DNA of 33,879 nucleotides from Thermoplasmatota archaeon (GTDB lineage Archaea; Thermoplasmatota; E2; DHVEG-1): assembly GCA_030601705.1 (NCBI GenBank), contig JAUWBM010000018.1:1-33879 (forward strand), given 5' to 3'. A program made the position numbers and the translations under genes. The notes under the pieces are model-generated. The model saw nothing but the letters and a program-made list of their open reading frames with translations. It did not search any database and was not told the origin of the DNA. Positions 18,081 through 25,797 of this stretch are shown piece by piece. How positions within the stretch are numbered: position 1 is the stretch's first letter; each line of letters starts with the position of its first letter.

Positions 18081-19412
18081 TCACACTCCTATGTCATATG
18101 GTTCTGATGCAGGATGCCAATCGAATTGAATCCATGGGACATCTATATAAATTTCCACATCAAATTTTATTAAAATAATCAATGTTAATCCCCAAAATGT
18201 TAAATTACCTTTTATAGGCCGAGGCGATGAAGAATCCCAATCATCCCAATAATTCCGAATCCAACGATTAGCTATTCCATAGTATTCTGGATATTGTTCG
18301 TTTTTGATAAAATTATTTTCTTTAACAATATTTGGTCTAAATATTGTATTAAAACTATGGTAAATAATTATGCTATATTTATTATTTGCAATGTTGTTAC
18401 GTTCGATGGTGTTGCCGGCTGAATCAATTTCAATACCCCCATAATTGTTTTTCGTGATGATATTGCCAGTGATTTTGTTTTTATTACATATAAAATCGAT
18501 ACATATGCCAAAATAATAATTGTTAGATATAATATTACCAGAAATAATATTAAATCCACCAGGGGTAGAGATATAAATAAACAAATCACCTGAATCTACT
18601 TGGACTCCATTTCCTCTGTTAGAACAGATGATATTGTTAGATATGATATTTCTACAAGAACCATAAGAACAAAAACCATCCCAATTATTGTTAGAAATAT
18701 TGTTCCCAATAATTGTATTGTCATCTGAATCAGCTAATAGTATACCTGACCCATCATTGTTAGATATATTGTTCCCAGAAATTGTATTATCAAAAGAACT
18801 TTCTAAAAATATCCCATTATTATCATTGTTAGATATATTGTTCCCAGAAATGATATTGTAACGTGAGTACCCAACAAAAATTACACCATACTCAATTCTA
18901 TTATTGTTTGATATATCGTTCCGAGAAATGATGTTAAAATCTGATTCTTGTAACTCGATTGGCCAACAATAATCATAGTAACTAGTAGATATAATATTTC
19001 TTGAAATAATACAATTTGATGATTTTTCTAAGTAAACACCTACCCTGCCTATGATGTTAAATCCGCTGATATTAACATAATCTGCATAAACTTTGATAAC
19101 ATAATCCCTGTAGCCATCAATAATTGTGGAATACGTATCCTCACCGATCAGATTGATTGATTTATTCACAACTAATGTCACATATTTATATGGTGATGAA
19201 TCATTGTACACAAATACGGTATCGCCATCAGACGCATCATCAATCGCATCCTGAATCTTTGTGTAATTATTTGGACCTGAACCACCCACATATAATGTGT
19301 TCCCATTACGTAATGGTGTAGTCGAGTGTTTCTCAAGGGATAATCCAGTAGAAGAAGATATAGTCATCCCAAGAAATAACAGCATTATTCCAAGGGTAAT
19401 TATCTTTCTCAT
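18081..19412 (-). CDS. NosD-like right-handed beta-helix surface protein
   Basis: The product has 443 residues from the ATG at 19410-19412, chosen because GGGGGA lies seven bases upstream. An ATG five codons earlier has no ribosome binding site. A signal peptide comes first (RKIITLGIMLLFLGMTISSS). The opening segment NYTKIQDAIDDASDGDTVFV is the usual start of pectate-lyase/NosD-like beta helices. About a dozen turns follow, built on NIISGNNISNN-type repeats (about residues 105-385). The C-terminus has IRNYWDDW and IQFDWHPASEPYDI, found in archaeal surface proteins of this class. It is probably exported and displayed; ligand or substrate is unknown. It is the first gene of an operon with the frameshifted gene behind it. 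Confidence 0.85.
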   Translation of the reverse strand: MRKIITLGIMLLFLGMTISSSTGLSLEKHSTTPLRNGNTLYVGGSGPNNYTKIQDAIDDASDGDTVFVYNDSSPYKYVTLVVNKSINLIGEDTYSTIIDGYRDYVIKVYADYVNISGFNIIGRVGVYLEKSSNCIISRNIISTSYYDYCWPIELQESDFNIISRNDISNNNRIEYGVIFVGYSRYNIISGNNISNNDNNGIFLESSFDNTISGNNISNNDGSGILLADSDDNTIIGNNISNNNWDGFCSYGSCRNIISNNIICSNRGNGVQVDSGDLFIYISTPGGFNIISGNIISNNYYFGICIDFICNKNKITGNIITKNNYGGIEIDSAGNTIERNNIANNKYSIIIYHSFNTIFRPNIVKENNFIKNEQYPEYYGIANRWIRNYWDDWDSSSPRPIKGNLTFWGLTLIILIKFDVEIYIDVPWIQFDWHPASEPYDIGV

Positions 19413-19883
19413 TTTGCTTTCCCCCATATTAATAATGTAGAGGTGATATATTTGTTTATCTATCCACCCCCTATTGATGCATAGAGGCTTCTTACCCCAT
19501 AAGCCAAAGAGAAAGAAAAAAGAAAGAGAAAGAGTTCGAGTCGAAAGAGAGAGAAGTAAAACAAATAACCATTAGAATGAGAGTATACATATATAGTGTT
19601 TAGAACTAACTACAACACATTTACACGTTATTATGATCTTATGGAGAATTTATTCATCTATCTATATAATAACTCCACGACCACATTAACCAGAATCTAA
19701 GGTCACATCAGAGTTTATGTAGGTCTTCTTCGAGAGGGTGTAGAGTGATTGATTAGTTTATGTGGTGTAAACTAAGTAAACGGTACGAGAAATTGAAACT
19801 CTAAAATACTTGATTGGTTCCATTCAGAAAGTTTTATCTGCTAAACTGCGTTTTATTTATAATACAAGTGAGGTGAGTTTTCA
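19413..19883. other. Divergent intergenic region with purine-rich tract and inverted repeats
   Basis: No gene is supported in this stretch. It carries a purine-rich run at about 19500-19560 that contains the 11-base palindrome TTCGAGTCGAA (19535-19545). It also holds the 8-bp inverted repeat at 19753-19775, listed separately, and several AT-rich boxes. TTTATTTATAA at 19852-19862 and CTCTAAAATAC at about 19799-19809 are possible TATA elements for the aldolase gene. Confidence 0.4.
19753..19775. promoter_or_regulatory. Perfect 8-bp inverted repeat, possible operator
   Basis: TTAGTTTA (19753-19760) and TAAACTAA (19768-19775) are exact reverse complements separated by seven bases. The site lies about 108 bases before the aldolase start, in a region shared by divergent genes. 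A dimeric regulator could bind here. No specific regulator is implied, and a chance repeat in AT-rich DNA is possible. Confidence 0.3.
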
Positions 19884-20990
19884 TTGGCTGAATTAGAAGA
19901 GATTAGAGAATATATGAACGGCAATATCGAAACTATTAAAGGACATTTAGGTGAAAAGTCAGATTATCTTTTAGGACATACTTGTGGGAAGATTAGAAAA
20001 GAATCGTTATATCTTCCAGGACCTGATTTTGTTGACAGAACATTTGTTGATTCTGATAGACCAATGCAGGTTTTAAGAAACCTTAAATCAATTTTTAATC
20101 ACGGGAGATTAGCTGGTACCGGCTATCTGTCAATACTTCCTGTTGACCAGGGAATTGAGCATTCCGCTGCAGCGTCTTTTGCTCCAAATCCAATGTATTT
20201 TGACCCTGAAAACATAATAAAGCTTGCAATTAAGGGAGGATGCAATGCTGTAGCATCGACCCTTGGAGTATTAGGTGCAGTCTCTAGAAAATATGCTCAC
20301 AATATACCTTTTATTGTGAAGATCAATCACAACGAACTCCTATCATATCCAAATAGCTTTGATCAGATAATGTTTGCAGATGTTGAACAGGCGTGGGAGA
20401 TGGGAGCAGCGGCAATTGGTTGTACGATTTATTTTGGTTCAGAGGAATCCTATAGACAAATCCAAGAGGTTAGTCAAGCGTTCAAGTATGCCCATGAACT
20501 GGGTATGGCTACAATATTGTGGTGTTATCTTAGAAACTCTGCGTTTAAGATAAATGGAAATGATTATCATGCCTCAGCAGACCTTACAGGTCAAGCAAAT
20601 CACCTTGGGGTTACCATAGAGGCAGATATTGTTAAACAAAAACTACCAACTATAAACCGAGGATATGTAGCACTTAATAGAGATGGAGTAAAGTATGGGA
20701 AAATAGATGAGAGGGCATATACAGAACTTGCTTCTGATCATCCAATAGACTTAACACGATATCAGATTGCCAATTGCTACATGGGACGAGTTGGACTGAT
20801 AAATTCTGGTGGTGCATCCGGTGAAAACGATTTCGCTCAAGCAGTGAGAACCGCGGTAATCAATAAACGTGCTGGAGGAACAGGGCTAATATCGGGTAGA
20901 AAAGCGTTTCAAAGACCTTTTGATGAAGGTATAAAATTACTCAATGCAATTCAAGATGTTTATCTCTGCAAAGAAATTACTATTGCATAG
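19884..20990 (+). CDS. fba: Class I fructose-bisphosphate aldolase (DhnA/FbaB type)
   Basis: The product has 368 residues, nearer to the long FbaB form than to short archaeal aldolases of about 260-300. The start is TTG, supported by GAGGTGAG six bases upstream. Recognisable parts are [10 protein letters not shown] (85-94), the barrel strand FIVKINHNE (143-151), SGGASGEND for phosphate binding, and [10 protein letters not shown] with the Schiff-base Lys near K251. It interconverts fructose 1,6-bisphosphate with two triose phosphates in the cytoplasm, for glycolysis or gluconeogenesis. leuC follows after 54 bases, which may be coincidental. A related DhnA enzyme with another substrate is possible but less likely given the FbaB-like length and motif. 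Confidence 0.88.
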   Translation: MAELEEIREYMNGNIETIKGHLGEKSDYLLGHTCGKIRKESLYLPGPDFVDRTFVDSDRPMQVLRNLKSIFNHGRLAGTGYLSILPVDQGIEHSAAASFAPNPMYFDPENIIKLAIKGGCNAVASTLGVLGAVSRKYAHNIPFIVKINHNELLSYPNSFDQIMFADVEQAWEMGAAAIGCTIYFGSEESYRQIQEVSQAFKYAHELGMATILWCYLRNSAFKINGNDYHASADLTGQANHLGVTIEADIVKQKLPTINRGYVALNRDGVKYGKIDERAYTELASDHPIDLTRYQIANCYMGRVGLINSGGASGENDFAQAVRTAVINKRAGGTGLISGRKAFQRPFDEGIKLLNAIQDVYLCKEITIA

Positions 20991-21044
20991 ATTTCCTATC
21001 TTTTAAAATAAAAGCTAATAACCTTCTGTGGCATTGCCCGGAGG

Positions 21045-22304
21045 ATGGCAAGTACAATAGCTGAAAAAATACTGACAAGGGCATCTGGAAAAAAAGAGGT
21101 GGAAACTGGAGAAATTGTCGACGCAAACATAGATCTTGCTATGAGTCATGACAATACTGTATTGGTCTCAAAAATTTTTAAAAAAATGGATATAAAAAAG
21201 GTTTGGAACTCGCAGAGAATAGTAATAGTTCTTGACCACAGAACTCCTGCAAACACCATCAAAACTGCAGAAAATCATAAACTCATTCGGGAATTTGTAA
21301 AAAAACAAGGTATCAAAAACTTTTTTGATGTGGGTGAAGGTATTTGCCATCAGATACTTCCTGAAAAGGGGTTTGTTTATCCAGGAATGCTGATTGTTGG
21401 AACTGATTCTCATACAACAACCTATGGAGCATTTGGTGCATTTGCAACCGGCATTGGCGCAACTGATATGGCTGCTGTTTGGTCTACAGGGGAACTATGG
21501 TTAAAGGTTCCTAAGACATTGAGATTCAATATTTCTGGTGAGTTATCAAAGTATGTAATGTCAAAAGATGTTATACTTTATGTGATAGGCAAAATAGGTG
21601 CAGATGGTGCCAATTACAAGGCATGTGAATTTTATGGAGATACTATAGAAAACATGTCTGTTGATAGCAGAATGTGTATCTCTAACCAGGCTATGGAGGC
21701 AGGTGCCAAGGCTGCCATCATTCCACCAGATAAAAAGATACTTGATTATCTTAAGTCAAAAACTAAAGAAACGTTTGAAGTAGTCTATTCAGATAAAGAT
21801 GCAGAATACGAAAAAACGTTTGATTTTGATGTGGAAAATATTGAATCACAGGTATCATGTCCAGATAAGGTTGACAATGTAAAACCTGTTAGCAAAGTAA
21901 TAGGAGTAAAGATAAATCAGGCAGTTTTAGGTTCATGTACAAATGGTCGGCTGGAAGATTTTGCTGTAGCAACTGATATACTAAAGGGCAAGACCATTTC
22001 AAAAAATGTAAGAATGATAGTGGCTCCTGCGTCCCGTTCGGTTTATCTTGAAGCTGTAAAAGAAGGCTATATTGAAATATTCTTAAAAGCAGGAGCTACC
22101 GTTGTAAACCCTGGTTGTGGCCCTTGTCTTGGTTTACATCAAGGCGTGCTAGCAGATGGAGAATGTGTGATTTCCTCAACAAATCGTAACTTTAAAGGAA
22201 GAATGGGTGCACCTGGAGCAGATATATATTTAGGTTCTCCTGCCACTGTTGTAGCTTCGGCAGTAAAAGGGGAAATAACAGATCCAAGGGATGTGATGTC
22301 ATAA
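21045..22304 (+). CDS. leuC: 3-isopropylmalate dehydratase large subunit (or homoaconitase)
   Basis: The product has 419 residues. The cluster-binding Cys residues are C298 in LGSCTNGR and C358 and C361 in GCGPCLG, which hold the [4Fe-4S] cluster. GTDSHTTTYGAFGAFATGIG is the usual aconitase-family signature. The enzyme dehydrates and rehydrates 2-isopropylmalate in leucine synthesis; archaeal homologues may instead be homoaconitases, and sequence alone does not settle it. A GGAGG directly abuts the ATG with no spacer, so it probably does not act as ribosome binding site for this start. The N-terminus MASTIAEKIL nevertheless matches the family. It is followed at once by leuD. Confidence 0.9.
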   Translation: MASTIAEKILTRASGKKEVETGEIVDANIDLAMSHDNTVLVSKIFKKMDIKKVWNSQRIVIVLDHRTPANTIKTAENHKLIREFVKKQGIKNFFDVGEGICHQILPEKGFVYPGMLIVGTDSHTTTYGAFGAFATGIGATDMAAVWSTGELWLKVPKTLRFNISGELSKYVMSKDVILYVIGKIGADGANYKACEFYGDTIENMSVDSRMCISNQAMEAGAKAAIIPPDKKILDYLKSKTKETFEVVYSDKDAEYEKTFDFDVENIESQVSCPDKVDNVKPVSKVIGVKINQAVLGSCTNGRLEDFAVATDILKGKTISKNVRMIVAPASRSVYLEAVKEGYIEIFLKAGATVVNPGCGPCLGLHQGVLADGECVISSTNRNFKGRMGAPGADIYLGSPATVVASAVKGEITDPRDVMS

Positions 22305-22795
22305 TTCTAAAGGGCAAAGGAATAAAATATGGAGACGACATAAATACAGATGCCATAATTCCTGGAAAATACCTAAATTTTACTAAACCAGGGGAGCTTG
22401 CCCTTCATGCTATGGAAGATTTGGATCCGGATTTCTTTAAAAAATTTACAAAAGGGGATGTCATTGTAGCAGGAAGAAACTTCGGATGCGGCTCATCAAG
22501 AGAGCAAGCCGCAATGTGTTTAAAATATGCAGGAGTTGGAGCAATTGTTGCAAAATCATTTGCACGAATATTTTATAGAAATGCGGTAAATCAAGGATTG
22601 CCCGCTGTTGAATCTTTGGAAGCGGTAGATGCAATTGACAACGGAGATGAATTATTGATTGATTTTGATAAGGGACTAATTAAAGATGTGACTAAAAATC
22701 TACGCTTTACCATGCAACCGGTTCCTGAATTTCTACGAGAAATAATTACTGCAGGTGGACTGGTTCCTTGGTTGCGTAAAAAATTATACAGCTAG
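22301..22795 (+). CDS. leuD: 3-isopropylmalate dehydratase small subunit, apparent AUA start
   Basis: The product has about 164 residues. The protein begins (I)ILKGKGIKYGDDINTDA, exactly where LeuD proteins begin, but that frame has no ATG, GTG or TTG near the start. The first in-frame ATG (22412) would lose 37 conserved residues, including YGDDINTDAIIPGKYL. The best start is ATA at 22301, overlapping the leuC stop as ATAA, the counterpart of the common ATGA overlap. AAGGGATGTGATG upstream could bind the ribosome. ATT at 22304 is an alternative. GRNFGCGSSREQA is the swivel-domain motif. The loop YLNF lacks the Arg seen in methanogen homoaconitase loops, which mildly favours isopropylmalate. 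Confidence 0.85.
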   Translation: MILKGKGIKYGDDINTDAIIPGKYLNFTKPGELALHAMEDLDPDFFKKFTKGDVIVAGRNFGCGSSREQAAMCLKYAGVGAIVAKSFARIFYRNAVNQGLPAVESLEAVDAIDNGDELLIDFDKGLIKDVTKNLRFTMQPVPEFLREIITAGGLVPWLRKKLYS

Positions 22796-22803
22796 TTTCC
22801 CAT

Positions 22804-23043
22804 CTAATAGATAAATACTGCTTTTACGCCCTTTGTTTTTCTAATTTTTGGTATAAGCAGACCAGGTATCTGTTCTTCTGTTGCAATAAAAAGTCTTGGT
22901 TCTTCAGAGATTTCAAAATATCTCTATTTTTCTATCTAATATTTTTTTCCTTTTTTATATGTATATTTTAATATTGGAATTTCTTTACTTCCAATGTTTA
23001 TTATGAAAAATGGCGAAGGTTGATTATTTTTCTTTTTTGGCAT
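22804..23043 (-). pseudogene. Interrupted small gene (about 79 codons, two in-frame TAG)
   Basis: A TATA-like AATATTTATATATTA lies upstream (about 23077-23092) and GGGGAGAACG precedes an ATG at 23041-23043. The frame encodes MPKKKNNQPSPFFIINIGSK and on to KKGKKY, then TAG, IEK, TAG. It continues in the same frame with EEPRLFIATEEQIPGLLIPK to a TAG at 22804-22806. Adding one A to the A7 run before the first TAG and removing one T from TTTT after the second gives a continuous protein through KKILDRKIEIFEISEEP. No family was recognised. It is either a decayed gene, a sequence error or two separate small frames. TAG is the normal stop of several genes here, so reassignment is unlikely. Confidence 0.4.
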
Positions 23044-23301
23044 TCGTTCTCCCCATATTACTATTATTTCTCATAATATATAAATATTGTGCAACATAAC
23101 AAAGTTTACCCGATTAATCATCACCACAATCAACAGCTAATTTTACCACCTGAAATCCAAAGATTCACCAATATAGCGTACCATAACTGCAAAATTTAGG
23201 ACTGTCAACATCCAAAAGAACACGCTAAAAAGCATTAGCAGACCAAAAAGTATAAGTTTCACTAGCATATAAAGTAATTTACTTAATAGGAGAGATGGAG
23301 A

Positions 23302-23829
23302 ATGGATTGGAAAAACAGATCTGCATACGTTTTTGTTAAAACGGTAAAAGGAAAAGCTCATGATGTCTGGCAACGGTTCCAGGGCTGGGAAAATGTGATA
23401 GGCACATGGATCGTAACTGGAGAATATGACGTCATTGTCTGGTTCGACGCACAAGATTGGGATACTATACATAGATGCGTAGGCGAAATAAAAAACTGGA
23501 ATGATGTAGAATACACAAGCTCACATCAGGTATATAACGGATACAAAAGTGATAACTGGTGGTGGGAAAAACCTGCTGGTTCTTGGGTGTTATTCAGAGA
23601 AGATAAACTAAACGAGACTCCAGAGAAAATAAAAAAATGGAATTGGATGACAAGTGGTGCAAGTATCCCCGGTGACTGGGATTATATATCCTGGGTAGCA
23701 GGCAAAAACTGGGATGAAGTTTGGAATCATTTAGTTGAACTGAAAGCCGAGAGTTGGCAAACTTTCCCTTGTGTTCCAATTAAGTCATGGTGGAACCAAA
23801 GTTGGAAAGAAAAATGGTGGTGGGAATAA
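23302..23829 (+). CDS. Trp-rich protein with two tandem Lrp-like (RAM) domains
   Basis: The product has 175 residues, 24 of them Trp (14%). Residues 8-80 look like the ligand-binding RAM domain of Lrp/AsnC proteins: a beta strand AYVFVKTVKGK, a helix, then TGEYDVIVWFDAQDWDTI. Residues 94-165 repeat the plan (SWVLF, then GDWDYISWVAGKNWDEVW). Each half ends in WWWE (86-89 and 172-175). There is no DNA-binding helix-turn-helix. Stand-alone RAM domains bind amino acids or act as sensors and oligomerise, but the Trp load here is unusual. The ATG has GGAGAG and GGAGA upstream and a TATA-like CATATAAAG at 23266-23274. A T-rich terminator follows the stop. The function is unknown. Confidence 0.7.
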   Translation: MDWKNRSAYVFVKTVKGKAHDVWQRFQGWENVIGTWIVTGEYDVIVWFDAQDWDTIHRCVGEIKNWNDVEYTSSHQVYNGYKSDNWWWEKPAGSWVLFREDKLNETPEKIKKWNWMTSGASIPGDWDYISWVAGKNWDEVWNHLVELKAESWQTFPCVPIKSWWNQSWKEKWWWE

Positions 23830-23852
23830 ACCCCACTTTTTCTTTTTTTAAT
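23830..23852 (+). terminator. T-rich terminator after the Trp-rich gene
   Basis: CCCC followed by ACTTTTTCTTTTTTT directly after the TAA is a typical archaeal uridine-tract end signal. No hairpin is needed or seen. Confidence 0.5.
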
Positions 23853-24047
23853 ACTGGTTTTGTCTAATTAGTAGAAGTTAACTAGTTAAATTTTAAGTTC
23901 TCCCTACTTACCTTTCTTTCATTTTCGAAAGAAATTTTGGAAGATAGAGTTTTTCTGGATGGAAAATGCAAAAAGAATTTTGTTATGTAAAATGTAACAA
24001 ACGTTGCAATATTTTTACAAAAAATATTTAAATGACAAACGAATACA

Positions 24048-24157
24048 TGCTACATTATAGCAAATATAAATTAAAAGCATTTGGAGGAAAGGAGGAAGGA
24101 GTTTTTGTTTCTTCATATTTTATCCCCTAAGAAAAACCCTTTTCCTCCCATTATTTT
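24048..24157 (+). ncRNA. Candidate structured small RNA with U-tract end
   Basis: A TATA-like AATATTTAAAT at 24022-24032 would start RNA near 24050. There, TGCTA (24048-24052) pairs with TAGCA (24058-24062) over a five-base loop. A longer stem pairs 24083-24090 with 24141-24148 (GGAGGAAA with TTTTCCTCC), and inside it 24101-24106 pairs with 24132-24137. T-rich sequence follows at 24151-24158. The rest of 23853-24299 holds nothing else recognised. The 5' arm carries two GGAGG copies. No known RNA family was recognised. A coding reading starting TTG at 24105 (27 codons) looks like chance. Confidence 0.3.
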
Positions 24158-24299
24158 TTATAATAAATTACATTTTTTAAAGTTCTGATAGATTACAATA
24201 AAGTTTGCTTAGGCTTATTTATTCTTTCTCATCCAAATTACAAAGTAGAAATACTAATAATTGAAGTTTGAAAAAGTAGAGACAATACTAGAGAAACAA

Positions 24300-24551
24300 T
24301 CATTTTTTAATAGTATTTGTCTCCTTGAAATATCGACGACAATCTCTTTTAATGCCGGCAATTTGTTGTTGAGGAATATTATAGGAAGATTGGGCGTACT
24401 CGAGAGCGAAAACCAATCCATGAACAAAAGCACCAACGTTATACTCCTTTTCTTTGCTAAGCTTAAATATCTCATCGGTAATTTTCATAGCGTCTTCAAC
24501 TGTATACGGCAAAGGTTCTTTTTTTTGATTCATTTTCTTTTTGTGGGCCAT
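24300..24551 (-). CDS. Small leaderless gene, hypothetical protein
   Basis: The product has 83 residues, is soluble and charged, and is probably helical (DAMKITDEIFKLSKEKEY, then GAFVHGLVFALEYAQSS and DCRRYFKE). A TATA-like AATTTATATAAGG at about 24574-24586 is centred about 28 bases before the ATG and there is no ribosome binding site, so the message is probably leaderless. The start is basic, MAHKKKMNQKK. No domain was recognised. Two frames overlapping it on either strand have no such promoter and look like shadows. It stands alone on its strand between the Trp-rich gene and the hydrolase remnant. Confidence 0.65.
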   Translation of the reverse strand: MAHKKKMNQKKEPLPYTVEDAMKITDEIFKLSKEKEYNVGAFVHGLVFALEYAQSSYNIPQQQIAGIKRDCRRYFKETNTIKK

Positions 24552-24882
24552 ACTGCAACATCAAATTTGCCCCTTATATAAATTTGTTTTTTCATTATTC
24601 AAGAATTATTTATTCATGCAATTCAAACCAATTTATTTTCCATATGTTTCTTGAAGCACTTTTTCTATCAAAACTTTATTGAATTTCTCTGGCTCCTCAC
24701 CGTTTGGAGCATGAGCTGACTTATCTATTGATTTATTTATTATGAAAAGCCCTACTCGTTCTTACATATAGTCCCATTCTTAGAACTTCTTTACAAAAAA
24801 TAAAGAAAATAGATTTTTAATGATGCCGTTTACTTCTTTTTTACTGGAAATATTAATGTAATGATATGTAATATTAGCTATT
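24552..24882. other. Intergenic region with promoter and a gene remnant
   Basis: This stretch holds the leaderless promoter of the 83-residue gene (about 24574-24586), the alpha/beta-hydrolase remnant listed separately (24633-24761), and AT-rich sequence before the GTG start of the ThiI-like gene. ATATTAATG-type boxes near 24848-24870 could serve that gene. Nothing else is visible. Confidence 0.4.
24633..24761 (-). pseudogene. Remnant of an alpha/beta hydrolase C-terminus
   Basis: A frame of 42 codons ends in TAA at 24633-24635 and reads DKSAHAPNGEEPEKFNKVLI followed by EKVLQETYGK. The pattern S/G-x-H-x-P-x-x-E-x-P-x-x-F-N is the C-terminal catalytic-His region of alpha/beta hydrolases. A stop codon lies just upstream, and neither the nucleophile Ser nor the core is present. 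The piece is therefore a 3' fragment of a lost gene. Its identity rests on this short motif only. Confidence 0.5.
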
Positions 24883-25797
24883 GTGGAATACGAACTAATA
24901 ATCGTTAGATACGGTGAAATAGGGTTAAAAGCCAAAGAAACACGTAAACGTTTTGAGAATACTCTAGTAAATAATATAAAAAACGCGTTAAACACAAAAC
25001 AACTCGCGTGTAGGATAAAAAAGGAAAGAGGCAGGATCTACGTCTATATAAATAAGATAGACGAGAGCATCTCTATCTTACAGCAGATTTTTGGAATCGT
25101 TTCCATAAGCCCAGCGATTCACACACACAGTGATATTGATTCCACATCTAAGCTTTCTGTAAGAATTTCAAAAGGAACATTAAGAAGGGGAAAAAGTTTT
25201 GCACTTAGAGTGACAAGAACAGGAGAACACAATTATACAAGCCAAGATGTTGCTGTAAGGATAGGTAACGATATTGTGAAAGCAATACAGGCGAATGTAA
25301 ATCTGACCAAACCTGATTTTGAGTTATTTATTGAAATCAGAAACAAAAGTGCATATATTTTTACAGAAAAAATCCGTGGGGCAGGTGGATTACCACTTGG
25401 CACACAGGGCAAGGCTTTAGCCCTAGTAACCGCTCCCAAATCTATATTGGCAGCATGGTATCTCATGCGTAGAGGATGCAAGATACTTTTTGCTAATATC
25501 GACGAACATAACACTAAGATTTTAAATTCATTTTTAACAAATTGGTACGCAAATCTCGATATCTTTATAGTTGATACAAAAGGAAAAAATCTCTATGAAA
25601 GTTTAAACAAAATAGCATCTGAAAGAAATTGTGATGCTATTGTAACAGGTCATACCCTTTGTAATAATTCTCAAAATGAGCTGTCTGATATTAAACTACT
25701 GAAAAAACACATTAACCTTCCGATTTTACATCCCTTAATAGCCATGGACGATGGTGAAATAAGTCAAAAATGTAAGGAGATAGGAATTCCGATATGA
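24883..25797 (+). CDS. thiI: ThiI-like THUMP protein lacking the PP-loop motif
   Basis: The product has 304 residues with a GTG start. The N-terminal ferredoxin-like and THUMP domains (about 1-165) match ThiI, the tRNA 4-thiouridine synthetase, including RYGEIGLKAKETRKRFE and KIRGAGGLPLGTQGKAL. The PP-loop that binds ATP, normally SGGxDSP, should follow but reads VTAPKSILAAW (about 182-192). Later parts still follow the ThiI fold (AIVTGHTLCNNSQNELSD, then LPILHPLIAMDDGEI) but the usual Gly-Asp/Ser-Leu context is altered. The fold thus seems kept while ATP use is lost, giving a likely pseudoenzyme that may still bind tRNA. panE overlaps its stop by four bases (ATGA). Confidence 0.75.
   Translation: MEYELIIVRYGEIGLKAKETRKRFENTLVNNIKNALNTKQLACRIKKERGRIYVYINKIDESISILQQIFGIVSISPAIHTHSDIDSTSKLSVRISKGTLRRGKSFALRVTRTGEHNYTSQDVAVRIGNDIVKAIQANVNLTKPDFELFIEIRNKSAYIFTEKIRGAGGLPLGTQGKALALVTAPKSILAAWYLMRRGCKILFANIDEHNTKILNSFLTNWYANLDIFIVDTKGKNLYESLNKIASERNCDAIVTGHTLCNNSQNELSDIKLLKKHINLPILHPLIAMDDGEISQKCKEIGIPI

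Noticed and set aside
19500-19560. Possible tRNA T-loop (GTTCGAGTC)
   Set aside because: No acceptor, D or anticodon stems could be built around it; it sits in a purine-rich run.
22804-23043. Pyrrolysine (TAG as sense codon) in the interrupted small gene
   Set aside because: TAG is the ordinary stop of metV, the aldolase, leuD, a UbiA gene and others here, and two TAG within four codons of a tiny gene is not a typical Pyl context.
23143-23268. 41-residue hydrophobic frame (minus) upstream of the Trp-rich gene
   Set aside because: It resembles a one-helix membrane peptide, but it lacks a ribosome binding site and its start overlaps the TATA box of the divergent Trp-rich gene.
24105-24190. 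27-codon frame starting TTG after GGAGG in the second RNA candidate
   Set aside because: Low-complexity composition, and the stem-loop plus U-tract explains the sequence better.
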